A stretch of 64,000 nucleotides of DNA from an uncultured Eubacterium sp. (lineage in GTDB: Bacteria; Bacillota; Clostridia; Lachnospirales; Lachnospiraceae), in contig CAKRFN010000004.1 of assembly GCA_934320655.1 (NCBI GenBank), positions 175,140-239,139 on the forward strand, read 5' to 3'. Below are positions 1-6,320 of this stretch, piece by piece (the first letter of the stretch is position 1; each line of letters begins with the position of its first letter). The position numbers and the translations under genes are program-made. Under the pieces are notes generated by a model, which saw nothing but the letters and a program-made list of their open reading frames with translations, searched no databases and was not told the origin of the DNA.

Positions 1-764
1 TTATTTTAGAAAGAAGAAAGAGTCAGGACAAAACACAGGCGGAGCTGGCACAGCTCATCGGGGTGACGGACAAGGCGGTCAGTCGTTGGGAGCGGGGACT
101 TGGATTTCCAGATATCAATACGATGGAACCGCTGGCAGAGGCACTCGGAGTCACACTTCTTGAACTGATGCGTTCGGAAATGATTGAAGACCGGACAGAA
201 GACCAGACTCCGCCCACAGAGAAAACATATACATCTGCGGAGGTGAGTGAAATGATGTGCTCGGTCGAAGAACTTCACAGGCAGCAGCTCCATCAGGATA
301 AGATTGCCTTCTATCTGGCGATACCTGTGATTATCATTGTAGCGGTATTGTTCAGATTGTCCGGTCATGCGAATCTGCCGGGGGCTGTTTTTATGGGATT
401 CATAGGTGCAGGTGCGGTCATCTGCGGTTATTATTTTTGGGAGAACCGTTCTGATAGCGAGAGCAGACGAGTGTATGGTGCGTTTGGCGCTGGTCTGGCA
501 GGATTGTTTTTGATGACTTGTTCTTTACTCATACCGGACACCTTCCGGACTGCACATTTGCAGGAAATATATCTGATCAGGTGTCTGGTTGAAATGGGAG
601 CGACTGCGTACCTGTTTTCCGTCTGGATAAAAAAGCTGCATGGCGCAAAAAAACATCCGGTCGTTATTGCACTGCTGGTGTGTGCTGAAATATTGATACT
701 GGCATGGTTCTTACATAGCTTTGCTGCGCAGTCGATACAAATCGCCATCACAGCAATGGGATGA
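1..764 (+). CDS. XRE-family HTH regulator with membrane-spanning C-terminus (5' end outside window)
   Basis: The frame is open from base 3, so the true start lies upstream of the window. The first ~60 visible residues form a Cro/C1-type helix-turn-helix: a TQAELAQLIGVTDKAVSRWE core followed by the FPDINTMEPLAEALGV stretch that is usual in clostridial XRE regulators. After a polar linker (about residues 65-100) come about five hydrophobic segments, so a DNA-binding head appears tethered to the membrane. Such proteins are common in Firmicutes; their ligands are mostly unknown. No partner gene can be assigned because the upstream side is missing. Family is clear; function is not. Confidence 0.85.
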   Translation, partial: ILERRKSQDKTQAELAQLIGVTDKAVSRWERGLGFPDINTMEPLAEALGVTLLELMRSEMIEDRTEDQTPPTEKTYTSAEVSEMMCSVEELHRQQLHQDKIAFYLAIPVIIIVAVLFRLSGHANLPGAVFMGFIGAGAVICGYYFWENRSDSESRRVYGAFGAGLAGLFLMTCSLLIPDTFRTAHLQEIYLIRCLVEMGATAYLFSVWIKKLHGAKKHPVVIALLVCAEILILAWFLHSFAAQSIQIAITAMG

Positions 765-915
765 TTTTAAATAACTTTTTGTAGACAAATACATTTTTTT
801 ATGTTATAAAAAGGAAGGAAATTTCACAGATCATGACACTTTTCTGCCACCGGGTAGAGAAGATATGCGTCAGACTTTCTATCGTTAGGTCTTAGAAGAT
901 AGAGGGTGCTGGCGC

Positions 916-1048
916 TTTTTTTGATTCATAGGAAATTCCTTCCTATAAATCAAAAACGCTCCGCGAGGATCGCACTGCGGCGGAAATGAAATATGTCGCA
1001 GAGGCGACCCGCCGCAGGCGGAGAATCCTGCGAGCAGGATTCTTTTTT
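916..1048 (+). repeat. Dispersed structured repeat, copy 1
   Basis: Three stem-loops in series. First, a 17-bp inverted repeat around ATAGGAA-ATTCC-TTCCTAT with T-rich and A-rich flanks (one mismatch). Second, a nested stem in which CTGCGGCGG pairs with CCGCCGCAG and encloses GTCGC-AGAG-GCGAC. Third, a terminator-like hairpin AATCCTGC-GA-GCAGGATT followed by a T-run. A near-identical copy lies at 10717-10848 and a truncated one at 32208-32242. It fills most of the gap 765-1089 between the XRE gene and pnuC. The remaining part (765-915) shows nothing I can name; no riboswitch was recognised there. Confidence 0.85.
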
Positions 1049-1089
1049 ATGGGGAATTTTGACAAATTTCATGTAAGGAGGGCGGACAA

Positions 1090-1616
1090 ATGAACAATCC
1101 GATAAAAAACCTGACAAAAAAAGAATGGGGCTTGTGGCTGGGATCGTTGCTCGTGGTCATATGTTCCAATATTGGGGAGAAATGATCACCTATCTGGGAA
1201 TGACTATGCCGATGGCAATCTGGTCAACGATCACATGGATCAGGCATCCGGCAGAAAACGGAAAAGAGGTAGCGATTCAGAAACTCACAGTAAAGCATAT
1301 TGCGGGGCTTGCCGTTTGCGGGACGATCACAACTGCAATTTTTTATCTGATCCTGTATGTACTGCATACGCCGAACCTTGCACTGAGTACGATCTCAATC
1401 GCGACGAGTTTTCTGGCAGCGTCACTCACGATGCTGCGCACATCCTACTATGCACTCGGATATGCCTGCAATGATATTGTTCTGATTGTGATGTGGATAC
1501 TGGCATCGATAGAAAATCCGGTGTATATACCGGTCGTTGTCAACTTTGCGATTTTCTTCCTCAATGACATGTATGGCTTTATCAGTTGGAAGAAACGGGA
1601 GCGGCTGGCAGCCTGA
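1090..1616 (+). pseudogene. pnuC: PnuC-family nicotinamide riboside/NMN transporter, internally deleted and frameshifted
   Basis: A strong AAGGAGGG (1075-1082) precedes ATG 1090. The first ~28 codons (LTKKEWGLWLGSLLVVICSN) look like a PnuC N-terminus but reach a stop at 1183. From about 1160 a different frame reads QYWGEMITYLGMTMPMAIWS and runs to 1616 with the PnuC C-terminal helices, including YALGYACNDIVLIVMW and FLNDMYGF. The roughly 50 residues that normally join these halves (first membrane helices) are absent. A deletion that also shifts the frame therefore fused the two ends near TTCCAATATTGG. An intact PnuC is about 220 residues. The C-terminal frame alone could start at ATG 1125, but without the strong ribosome site. 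Probably inactive. Confidence 0.8.
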
Positions 1617-1635
1617 AAAGGTGTTGAAATGTCGT

Positions 1636-1671
1636 GTGCCCTCTTCGATAGACAGACTTGTAAGAGGGCAC
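1636..1671. terminator. Convergent terminator-like hairpin
   Basis: GTGCCCTCTT pairs perfectly with AAGAGGGCAC across a 16-base loop, between the convergent pnuC remnant and the HxlR gene. The T-runs on either side are weak. Confidence 0.55.
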
Positions 1672-1687
1672 GTATTTAATGATCTTA

Positions 1688-2014
1688 TCATTCAAACAAT
1701 TTTTTATAATTATCGCCCCACTCCTGCATTGCATCGAGGATCGGGCGCATCGTCTCGCCGAGATCGCTCAGCGCATACTCTACGCGCGGCGGGACTTCCG
1801 GGTAGACTGTGCGGGTGATGATCCCATCCTCCTCCATCGAGCGCAGGCTGTCAGTCAGCACTTTCTGGCTGATGCCTGCGAGACTTTTCTTTAATTCATT
1901 AAATCTCCACGGTCTTTCCAGCAGATTTCTCAGGATAAGTAATTTCCATTTGCTTCCAATCAACTGCACAGTCGTTGCTACCGGGCATTCCGGCAATTCA
2001 TCTTTGGTCAACAT
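1688..2014 (-). CDS. HxlR-family winged-helix transcriptional regulator
   Basis: The 108-residue product has the HxlR/DUF24 signature: an N-terminal CPVATTVQLIGSKWKLLILR helix pair, the RPWRFNELKKSL-GISQKVLTDSLRSME recognition region, and the wing TVYPEVPPRVEYALSDLGE. The Cys in CPV is the conserved redox or electrophile-sensing position of the family. I chose ATG at 2014 because GGAGGGA lies 7 bases upstream; a longer start at 2053 lacks a ribosome site. The gene diverges from the peptide/radical SAM operon, with palindromic sites between them (2093-2127), so it plausibly represses itself and that operon. Confidence 0.9.
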   Translation of the reverse strand: MLTKDELPECPVATTVQLIGSKWKLLILRNLLERPWRFNELKKSLAGISQKVLTDSLRSMEEDGIITRTVYPEVPPRVEYALSDLGETMRPILDAMQEWGDNYKKLFE

Positions 2015-2092
2015 ACGTGATTCCCTCCAATAGTTTCTAATCTGGTATAACATTCAAATATAGTGTAGCATATGAAAATGTATCTGTCTATC

Positions 2093-2127
2093 AGTTACAA
2101 AAAGGTAACTATGGCACAAAAAGGTGC
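2093..2127. promoter_or_regulatory. Twin palindromic operator between HxlR gene and RiPP operon
   Basis: AGTTAC-AAAAAG-GTAACT (2093-2110) and GCAC-AAAAAG-GTGC (2114-2127) are two palindromes sharing the same AAAAAG spacer, with centres 19 bp apart. The first lies just upstream of a minus-strand promoter for the HxlR gene (TAGACA at 2085-2090, 17 bp, TACACT at 2062-2067). A TATGAT box (2155-2160) could serve the plus-strand operon. The layout suits a dimeric winged-helix regulator; assignment to HxlR is inferred from position. Confidence 0.5.
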
Positions 2128-2212
2128 GTACTTTTTTTGCGCAAAAATCCCTGCTATGATAACAATGCAACAGGCGAGAGCCACAAAAAACACAGTTTAG
2201 GAGGAAAACGAA

Positions 2213-2371
2213 ATGGCATTATCAAACATTTTTGGATGGAACGAGAAAGACGAGCAGCAGATAGGGGCAGCGTGCGGTGCAGGAGACAAACCTGCGGCAT
2301 GTGGTACTGCATGTGGAGCATCTGACAAACCGGCAGCATGCGGTACAGCATGTGGAGCATCCGATAAATAA
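2213..2371 (+). CDS. ACGX-repeat Cys-rich RiPP precursor peptide
   Basis: A 52-residue peptide. ATG 2213 follows TTTAGGAGG by about 7 bases. The leader (about residues 1-18) reads MALSNIFGWNEKDEQQIG. The core has five Ala-Cys-Gly-X units arranged as ACGAGDKPA, ACGTACGASDKPA and ACGTACGASDK, so every Cys sits in an Ala-Cys-Gly context. The two later units are near-identical at DNA level. A radical SAM/SPASM protein starts 32 bases after the stop. I recall a named family pair, an ACGX-repeat peptide and a radical SAM/SPASM protein of the ACGX system, and this matches it. The expected modification is at or next to Cys (for example a thioether), but its chemistry is not readable from sequence. 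Confidence 0.85.
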   Translation: MALSNIFGWNEKDEQQIGAACGAGDKPAACGTACGASDKPAACGTACGASDK

Positions 2372-2403
2372 ACAGGAATTTCAGGAAAGGAGGAGCGGAT
2401 CAC

Positions 2404-3462
2404 ATGAGCCAGTATTTTTCATTTCAATGGCACATTACAGATGAATGTGACCAGCGTTGCAAGCACTGCTATATTTTCTCAGGAGCAGGCTGCAAGGAAT
2501 TACAGAGCATGACATGGAATCAGATGAAGGAGGTCGTGGAAAACTGTGAGGATTTTTGCAAAGTCTATCATCGCATCCCGTATTTTTATATTACCGGCGG
2601 AGATCCGATCCTCCATCCGGATTTCTGGAAACTGATGGTACTATTAAAGAGTAAAAATATTCCGTTCACACTGATGGGCAATCCGTTCCATCTGGATGAT
2701 GAGATCTGTAGGATGCTCAAGGTGTGCGGCTGTGACAAATACCAGATGTCACTGGATGGAATGAAAGAAACACACGACTGGTTCCGTAAACCGGGCAGCT
2801 TTGATCTTACGATAGAAAAAATCGGCTGTCTGAACCGCGCGGGGATCAAGAGTGTGATCATGAGTACGGTATCAAAAACAAATATGCATGAGATACCGGA
2901 TATTATCGATACGGTTGTAAAAGCGAATGTAAAGGTATTCGCATTTTCACGCTATGTGCCGACCGGAGGAGAGGTCGACACCAGCATGACACCGCAGGAA
3001 TATCGCGACTTACTCGAAGTCTGCGATGCAAAATTCAAGGCATATGAAGCTGCGGGATGCGAGACCTATTTTAATAAAAAGGATCATCTCTGGACGCTCT
3101 ATGAATATGAGACCGGGCAGTTTGTGCTACCGCAGGATGCGATCGAGGGCATGATCTATGGCGGCTGCAACTGTGGCAACTGTCATATCACGATATCGTC
3201 GAACGGCGACGTGATGGCGTGCAGGAGAGTCACAGACAGTAAGGTGGCGAACGTGTTCGAGGACCGGCTGGCAGATGTGTGGATCTGCCAGATGGAGCAG
3301 TACAGAGAATACGATAAATTCAAAAAATGCAGCAAATGTGAGCTGAAAGCATGGTGCAGGGGCTGCCCGGCAGTCGCAAACGGTACAAGCGGCGACTTCT
3401 ACGGTGCAGATCCGCAGTGCTGGAAGACGAAAAATGATCTGACGGGGGAAGCATTATGTTGA
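2404..3462 (+). CDS. Radical SAM/SPASM peptide maturase (ACGX system type)
   Basis: A 352-residue enzyme. The radical SAM cluster motif CxxxCxxC is at residues 15-22 (ECDQRCKHCYIF), preceded by WHITDE. The glycine-rich SAM motif is YITGGDPILHP. The C-terminus is a SPASM domain: a CNCGNC stretch, GDVMACRR, then CSKCELKAWCRGC and a final PQCW Cys, enough for two auxiliary [4Fe-4S] clusters as in peptide maturases of the sactipeptide and ranthipeptide kind. AAAGGAGG lies 11 bases before ATG. It directly follows the Cys-rich precursor, its likely substrate. The next gene starts inside its stop region, so translation is probably coupled. Confidence 0.92.
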   Translation: MSQYFSFQWHITDECDQRCKHCYIFSGAGCKELQSMTWNQMKEVVENCEDFCKVYHRIPYFYITGGDPILHPDFWKLMVLLKSKNIPFTLMGNPFHLDDEICRMLKVCGCDKYQMSLDGMKETHDWFRKPGSFDLTIEKIGCLNRAGIKSVIMSTVSKTNMHEIPDIIDTVVKANVKVFAFSRYVPTGGEVDTSMTPQEYRDLLEVCDAKFKAYEAAGCETYFNKKDHLWTLYEYETGQFVLPQDAIEGMIYGGCNCGNCHITISSNGDVMACRRVTDSKVANVFEDRLADVWICQMEQYREYDKFKKCSKCELKAWCRGCPAVANGTSGDFYGADPQCWKTKNDLTGEALC

Positions 3463-3914
3463 TGGATATTATCAAGGCAAGACATTCGATCCGAAAGTAT
3501 ACGGACAGACAGATCGACCGGAGTGATCTGGAGAAAATTCTGGAAGCAGGAAATTATGCGCCGAAGGAGCAGCCGAGCACGATCGACGATCCGACGATTC
3601 AAAATGGATTTTACGGTGCGCCCACAGTCGTATGTGTATTTTGTCAGGATAATTTTCTATTTAAGGTCGCAGATGCTTTCTGCATGATGGAGAATATGGT
3701 TTTACAGGCGACGGAGCTTGGCATCGCATCCTGTATCATTTCGCGTGGACCGGAGACCTTTGCCAGTGAGGAAGGCAGGGCGCTCCTGCGAGCGTGGGAA
3801 GTGCCAGACGGCTATGTCTGTCAGGGATTCGTCATCTTAGGTTATATCGACGGCGAACAGCTGCACACAAAGCCGAGAAAACCGGGCAGAATCAAAATAG
3901 TTGAGTCATATTAA
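3456..3914 (+). CDS. Nitroreductase-family FMN protein, unusually short
   Basis: The 152-residue product begins with the nitroreductase signature DIIKARHSIRKYTDRQIDRSDLEKILEAGNYAP. It resumes with FYGAPTVVCVF, a NMVLQATELGIASCII-like helix and a VILGYIDG strand. The typical segment after NYAP, which carries FMN and substrate contacts, is missing: NYAP runs straight into KEQPSTIDDP. The family is usually about 170-200 residues. This is either a compact variant or an in-frame deletion of some 30-45 residues. ATG 3456 has GGGGG 7 bases upstream and overlaps the radical SAM stop by 7 bases; an alternative ATG is at 3462. Likely an FMN-dependent partner in peptide modification, by context only. 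Confidence 0.8.
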   Translation: MLMDIIKARHSIRKYTDRQIDRSDLEKILEAGNYAPKEQPSTIDDPTIQNGFYGAPTVVCVFCQDNFLFKVADAFCMMENMVLQATELGIASCIISRGPETFASEEGRALLRAWEVPDGYVCQGFVILGYIDGEQLHTKPRKPGRIKIVESY

Positions 3915-3982
3915 AATGCAGGTGATTTCGATGAACCTCGGAAAAACAGAATAGGATTAGGAAAGGATAAGGTAGGATAGAG

Positions 3983-4594
3983 ATGGATGTAGCGACATGT
4001 CTGAAAAAAATGGAACTCGTAGGAGTCCTCGCATTTGCGACGGTGGACAGAGAGGGTGCACCGCAGATCCGCAATATCAGTGCGATACATTACGAAAAGG
4101 ATGCGTTATATTTTTTTACCGCCAGAGGCAAGAATTTTTGTCAGGAATTATTAGAGGACGGCAGAGTACAGATCTTATGTTACACAAAATATAAAGAAAT
4201 GATCCGTCTGTCCGGTAGGGCGTATGCAGTCTCCGACGATGAACAGATCAAGTGGCGGGATAAGATTTTTGAGGAACAGCCGTACCTTGCAAATGTCTAT
4301 CCCGACGAGACGCGGGATATCGGCATCATTTTCTGCATCGATCAGGCAGAAATCGAGTATTTTAATCTCGGTGTACATCCGATCTTTCGGGAGACATATT
4401 TGCTGGGGAATGGTAAAATAACAGAAAAGGGCTATGTCATCACGGATGCGTGTATCGGCTGCGGTACCTGCCAGAGTGTATGTCCACAGCGGTGTATCGA
4501 CGCAGGCACACCGTTTGTCATCCGGCAGAACAACTGTCTGCACTGTGGAGGATGTTACGAGCATTGCCCGGTAAATGCGATTGAAAGAAGATGA
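3983..4594 (+). CDS. Pyridoxamine-5'-phosphate-oxidase-fold flavin protein fused to 2[4Fe-4S] ferredoxin
   Basis: A 203-residue protein. The first ~130 residues form a PNPOx-like split-barrel flavin domain (MELVGVLAFATVDREGAPQIRNISAI, then LYFFTARGKNFCQEL). The last ~50 hold two ferredoxin motifs, CIGCGTCQSVCP and CLHCGGCYEHCP, so an electron path from two iron-sulfur clusters to a flavin is likely. It sits 68 bases after the nitroreductase and just before the macrodomain gene. It could supply reducing power to the radical SAM enzyme or take part in the ADP-ribosylation module; the sequence does not decide. Domain calls are firm, substrate unknown. Confidence 0.88.
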   Translation: MDVATCLKKMELVGVLAFATVDREGAPQIRNISAIHYEKDALYFFTARGKNFCQELLEDGRVQILCYTKYKEMIRLSGRAYAVSDDEQIKWRDKIFEEQPYLANVYPDETRDIGIIFCIDQAEIEYFNLGVHPIFRETYLLGNGKITEKGYVITDACIGCGTCQSVCPQRCIDAGTPFVIRQNNCLHCGGCYEHCPVNAIERR

Positions 4595-4598
4595 GATT

Positions 4599-5372
4599 AT
4601 GAATCAAAACGAACAGCGCGTATATTTAATTGAAAAATTATTGGACGAGCAGCCGGAGTATCAGGGGATGAATCTTCCGTCCGATACAGCCGGGCAGAAA
4701 CGGCTGCTGCGCTCTCTCATGAATGTGCGGCTGCCGCGCGGGATCGATGATGAATTTGCACAGATTCAGGATGCATATTTGCAGCAGGTCAACGCGGACC
4801 GGGGTGTGGTCACACTCGATGGTCTGGACGAGCAGCAGCCGGATCTTTATTTATGGCAGGGAGATATCACACGGTTAAAAGTAGGGGCGATCGTCAATGC
4901 TGCCAACAGCGGCATGACAGGCTGCTATCAGCCCTGCCACAACTGCATCGACAACTGCATTCACACCTATGCAGGTATCCAGCTGCGTAATTATTGCAGT
5001 GAGCTGATGCGGCGGCAGGGGCATGAGGAACCGACCGGGCAGGCAAAGATCACACCGGCGTTCAATCTGCCATGCGACTATGTGATCCATACGGTAGGAC
5101 CGATCGTACAGGGCAGACTGACGCGCAGACATGAGCAGCTGCTGGCATCGTGCTATGAATCCTGCCTGCGGATCGCAGATGAAAACGGCGTAGACAGCAT
5201 CGCATTTTGCTGTATTTCTACCGGTGTATTCATGTTTCCGAACGAGCGGGCAGCGCAGATCGCGGTGCAGACGGTCAAAGATTATAAAATACGGATAAAT
5301 TCAAAGATCAAGGTGATATTTAATGTTTTCAAAGAAAATGACAGACAAATCTATGAGCAGCTACTCCGATAA
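4599..5372 (+). CDS. Zinc-dependent macrodomain protein-ADP-ribose hydrolase
   Basis: About 257 residues. An N-terminal helical region (1-85) precedes a macrodomain: LYLWQGDITRLKVGAIVNAANSGM is the ADP-ribose-binding start, followed by CYQPCHNCIDNCIHTYAG. The CHxC/IH cluster matches the zinc site of the staphylococcal/streptococcal macrodomains that pair with SirTM sirtuins. The phosphate-binding loop CCISTGVFMFPNERAA is present. In that family the enzyme removes ADP-ribose that the sirtuin partner adds. ATG 4599 was chosen because an earlier in-frame ATG (4575) lies inside the ferredoxin gene; the ribosome site is weak either way. The next gene overlaps its 3' end by 50 bases. Confidence 0.9.
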   Translation: MNQNEQRVYLIEKLLDEQPEYQGMNLPSDTAGQKRLLRSLMNVRLPRGIDDEFAQIQDAYLQQVNADRGVVTLDGLDEQQPDLYLWQGDITRLKVGAIVNAANSGMTGCYQPCHNCIDNCIHTYAGIQLRNYCSELMRRQGHEEPTGQAKITPAFNLPCDYVIHTVGPIVQGRLTRRHEQLLASCYESCLRIADENGVDSIAFCCISTGVFMFPNERAAQIAVQTVKDYKIRINSKIKVIFNVFKENDRQIYEQLLR

Positions 5373-6237
5373 GCTGCATCAGATCAAAACACAGCTTGAG
5401 CAGGCAGATGCAGTCATCATCGGAGCCGGGGCAGGGCTATCGACTTCCGCAGGCTTTACTTATGCCGGGGCGCGGTTTGCACAGTATTTTTCAGATTTCG
5501 GGAAAAAATACGGCTTTTCCGATATGTATTCCGGGGGCTTTTATCCGTACCGGACACCGGAAGAACACTGGGCGTACTGGAGCCGTTATATCTATATTAA
5601 CCGCTATATGGATGCACCAAAACCGGTGTATGAACAGCTATATGAGCTGGTGAAGGATAAAGATTATTTTGTGCTGACGACGAATGTGGATCACTGCTTT
5701 CAGAAGGCGGGCTTTGACAAACACAGGTTATTTTATACGCAGGGCGATTACGGACTGTTCCAGTGCAGCAAGCCGTGTCATGAGGCAACCTATGACAATG
5801 AGCACGTGATCCGTCAGATGGTGCAGGCGCAAGGCTATGTGATCGGCGCGGACGGAGTGCTGGCATTGCCGGATGGAACCACACCGAAAATGGCGGTTCC
5901 GACAGAACTTGTACCGCACTGTCCGAAATGCGGGGCGGTGATGAGTATGAACCTGCGGGCGGATCATACCTTTGTCGAGGACGAGGGCTGGCATGTGGCA
6001 TCCGAGCGCTATGCGCAGTTTTTGCGCAGACATAAGGATGTAAAGACACTGTTTTTAGAGCTGGGGGTCGGCTATAACACCCCGGGCATTATTAAATATC
6101 CGTTCTGGCAGTACACGTATCGCTGGAGCGATGCCTTTTATGTGTGCATCAACCGTGGACAGGCAGATGCGCCGTCGGAGATCCGTGCAAAATCGGTCTG
6201 TCTGGATGCAGATCTTGGGGAGATTTCGCTCCGATGA
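5323..6237 (+). CDS. SirTM-class sirtuin, protein ADP-ribosyltransferase
   Basis: A 304-residue sirtuin with the NAD-binding GAGAGLSTSAGF near residue 36 and TTNVDHCFQKAGF near 120, where canonical deacetylases have TQNID. Zinc ligands are CSKPCH (near 147) and CPKCG (near 204). Macrodomain-linked sirtuins of this type transfer ADP-ribose to a lipoylated GcvH-like carrier in Staphylococcus and Streptococcus. Neither a GcvH-like nor a lipoate-ligase gene is visible here, so the target may differ. ATG 5323 has AAGGTGAT about 6 bases upstream; later in-frame ATGs at 5338 and 5353 are possible. The overlap with the macrodomain gene implies coupled expression. Confidence 0.9.
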   Translation: MFSKKMTDKSMSSYSDKLHQIKTQLEQADAVIIGAGAGLSTSAGFTYAGARFAQYFSDFGKKYGFSDMYSGGFYPYRTPEEHWAYWSRYIYINRYMDAPKPVYEQLYELVKDKDYFVLTTNVDHCFQKAGFDKHRLFYTQGDYGLFQCSKPCHEATYDNEHVIRQMVQAQGYVIGADGVLALPDGTTPKMAVPTELVPHCPKCGAVMSMNLRADHTFVEDEGWHVASERYAQFLRRHKDVKTLFLELGVGYNTPGIIKYPFWQYTYRWSDAFYVCINRGQADAPSEIRAKSVCLDADLGEISLR

Positions 6238-6240
6238 AAT

Positions 6241-6300
6241 AATCTCGTCAAATGCGTTGACTTGATTGACGAGATTTATTATAATGATGACGAGATAAAT
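6241..6300 (+). promoter_or_regulatory. Promoter with three operator-like repeats ahead of the AlbA_2 gene
   Basis: A clean sigma-A promoter, TTGACT (6257-6262), 17 bp, TATAAT (6280-6285), is overlaid by GACGAGATTTAT (6268-6279) and GACGAGATAAAT (6289-6300), direct copies 21 bp apart. An inverted copy, AATCTCGTCA, lies at 6241-6250. This geometry suggests repression by a protein binding one face of the DNA, possibly the downstream gene product itself. Confidence 0.65.
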
Positions 6301-6320
6301 CTGCCAAAGGAGTTGACGAT

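Noticed and set aside
765..1089. NAD-related or other riboswitch before pnuC
   Set aside because: The structure present is explained by the dispersed repeat, which also occurs before cysA.
2197..2403. Minus-strand frames opposite the Cys-rich peptide
   Set aside because: They arise from the repeated GCATGTGG units read backwards; the plus-strand peptide has the ribosome site and the partner enzyme.
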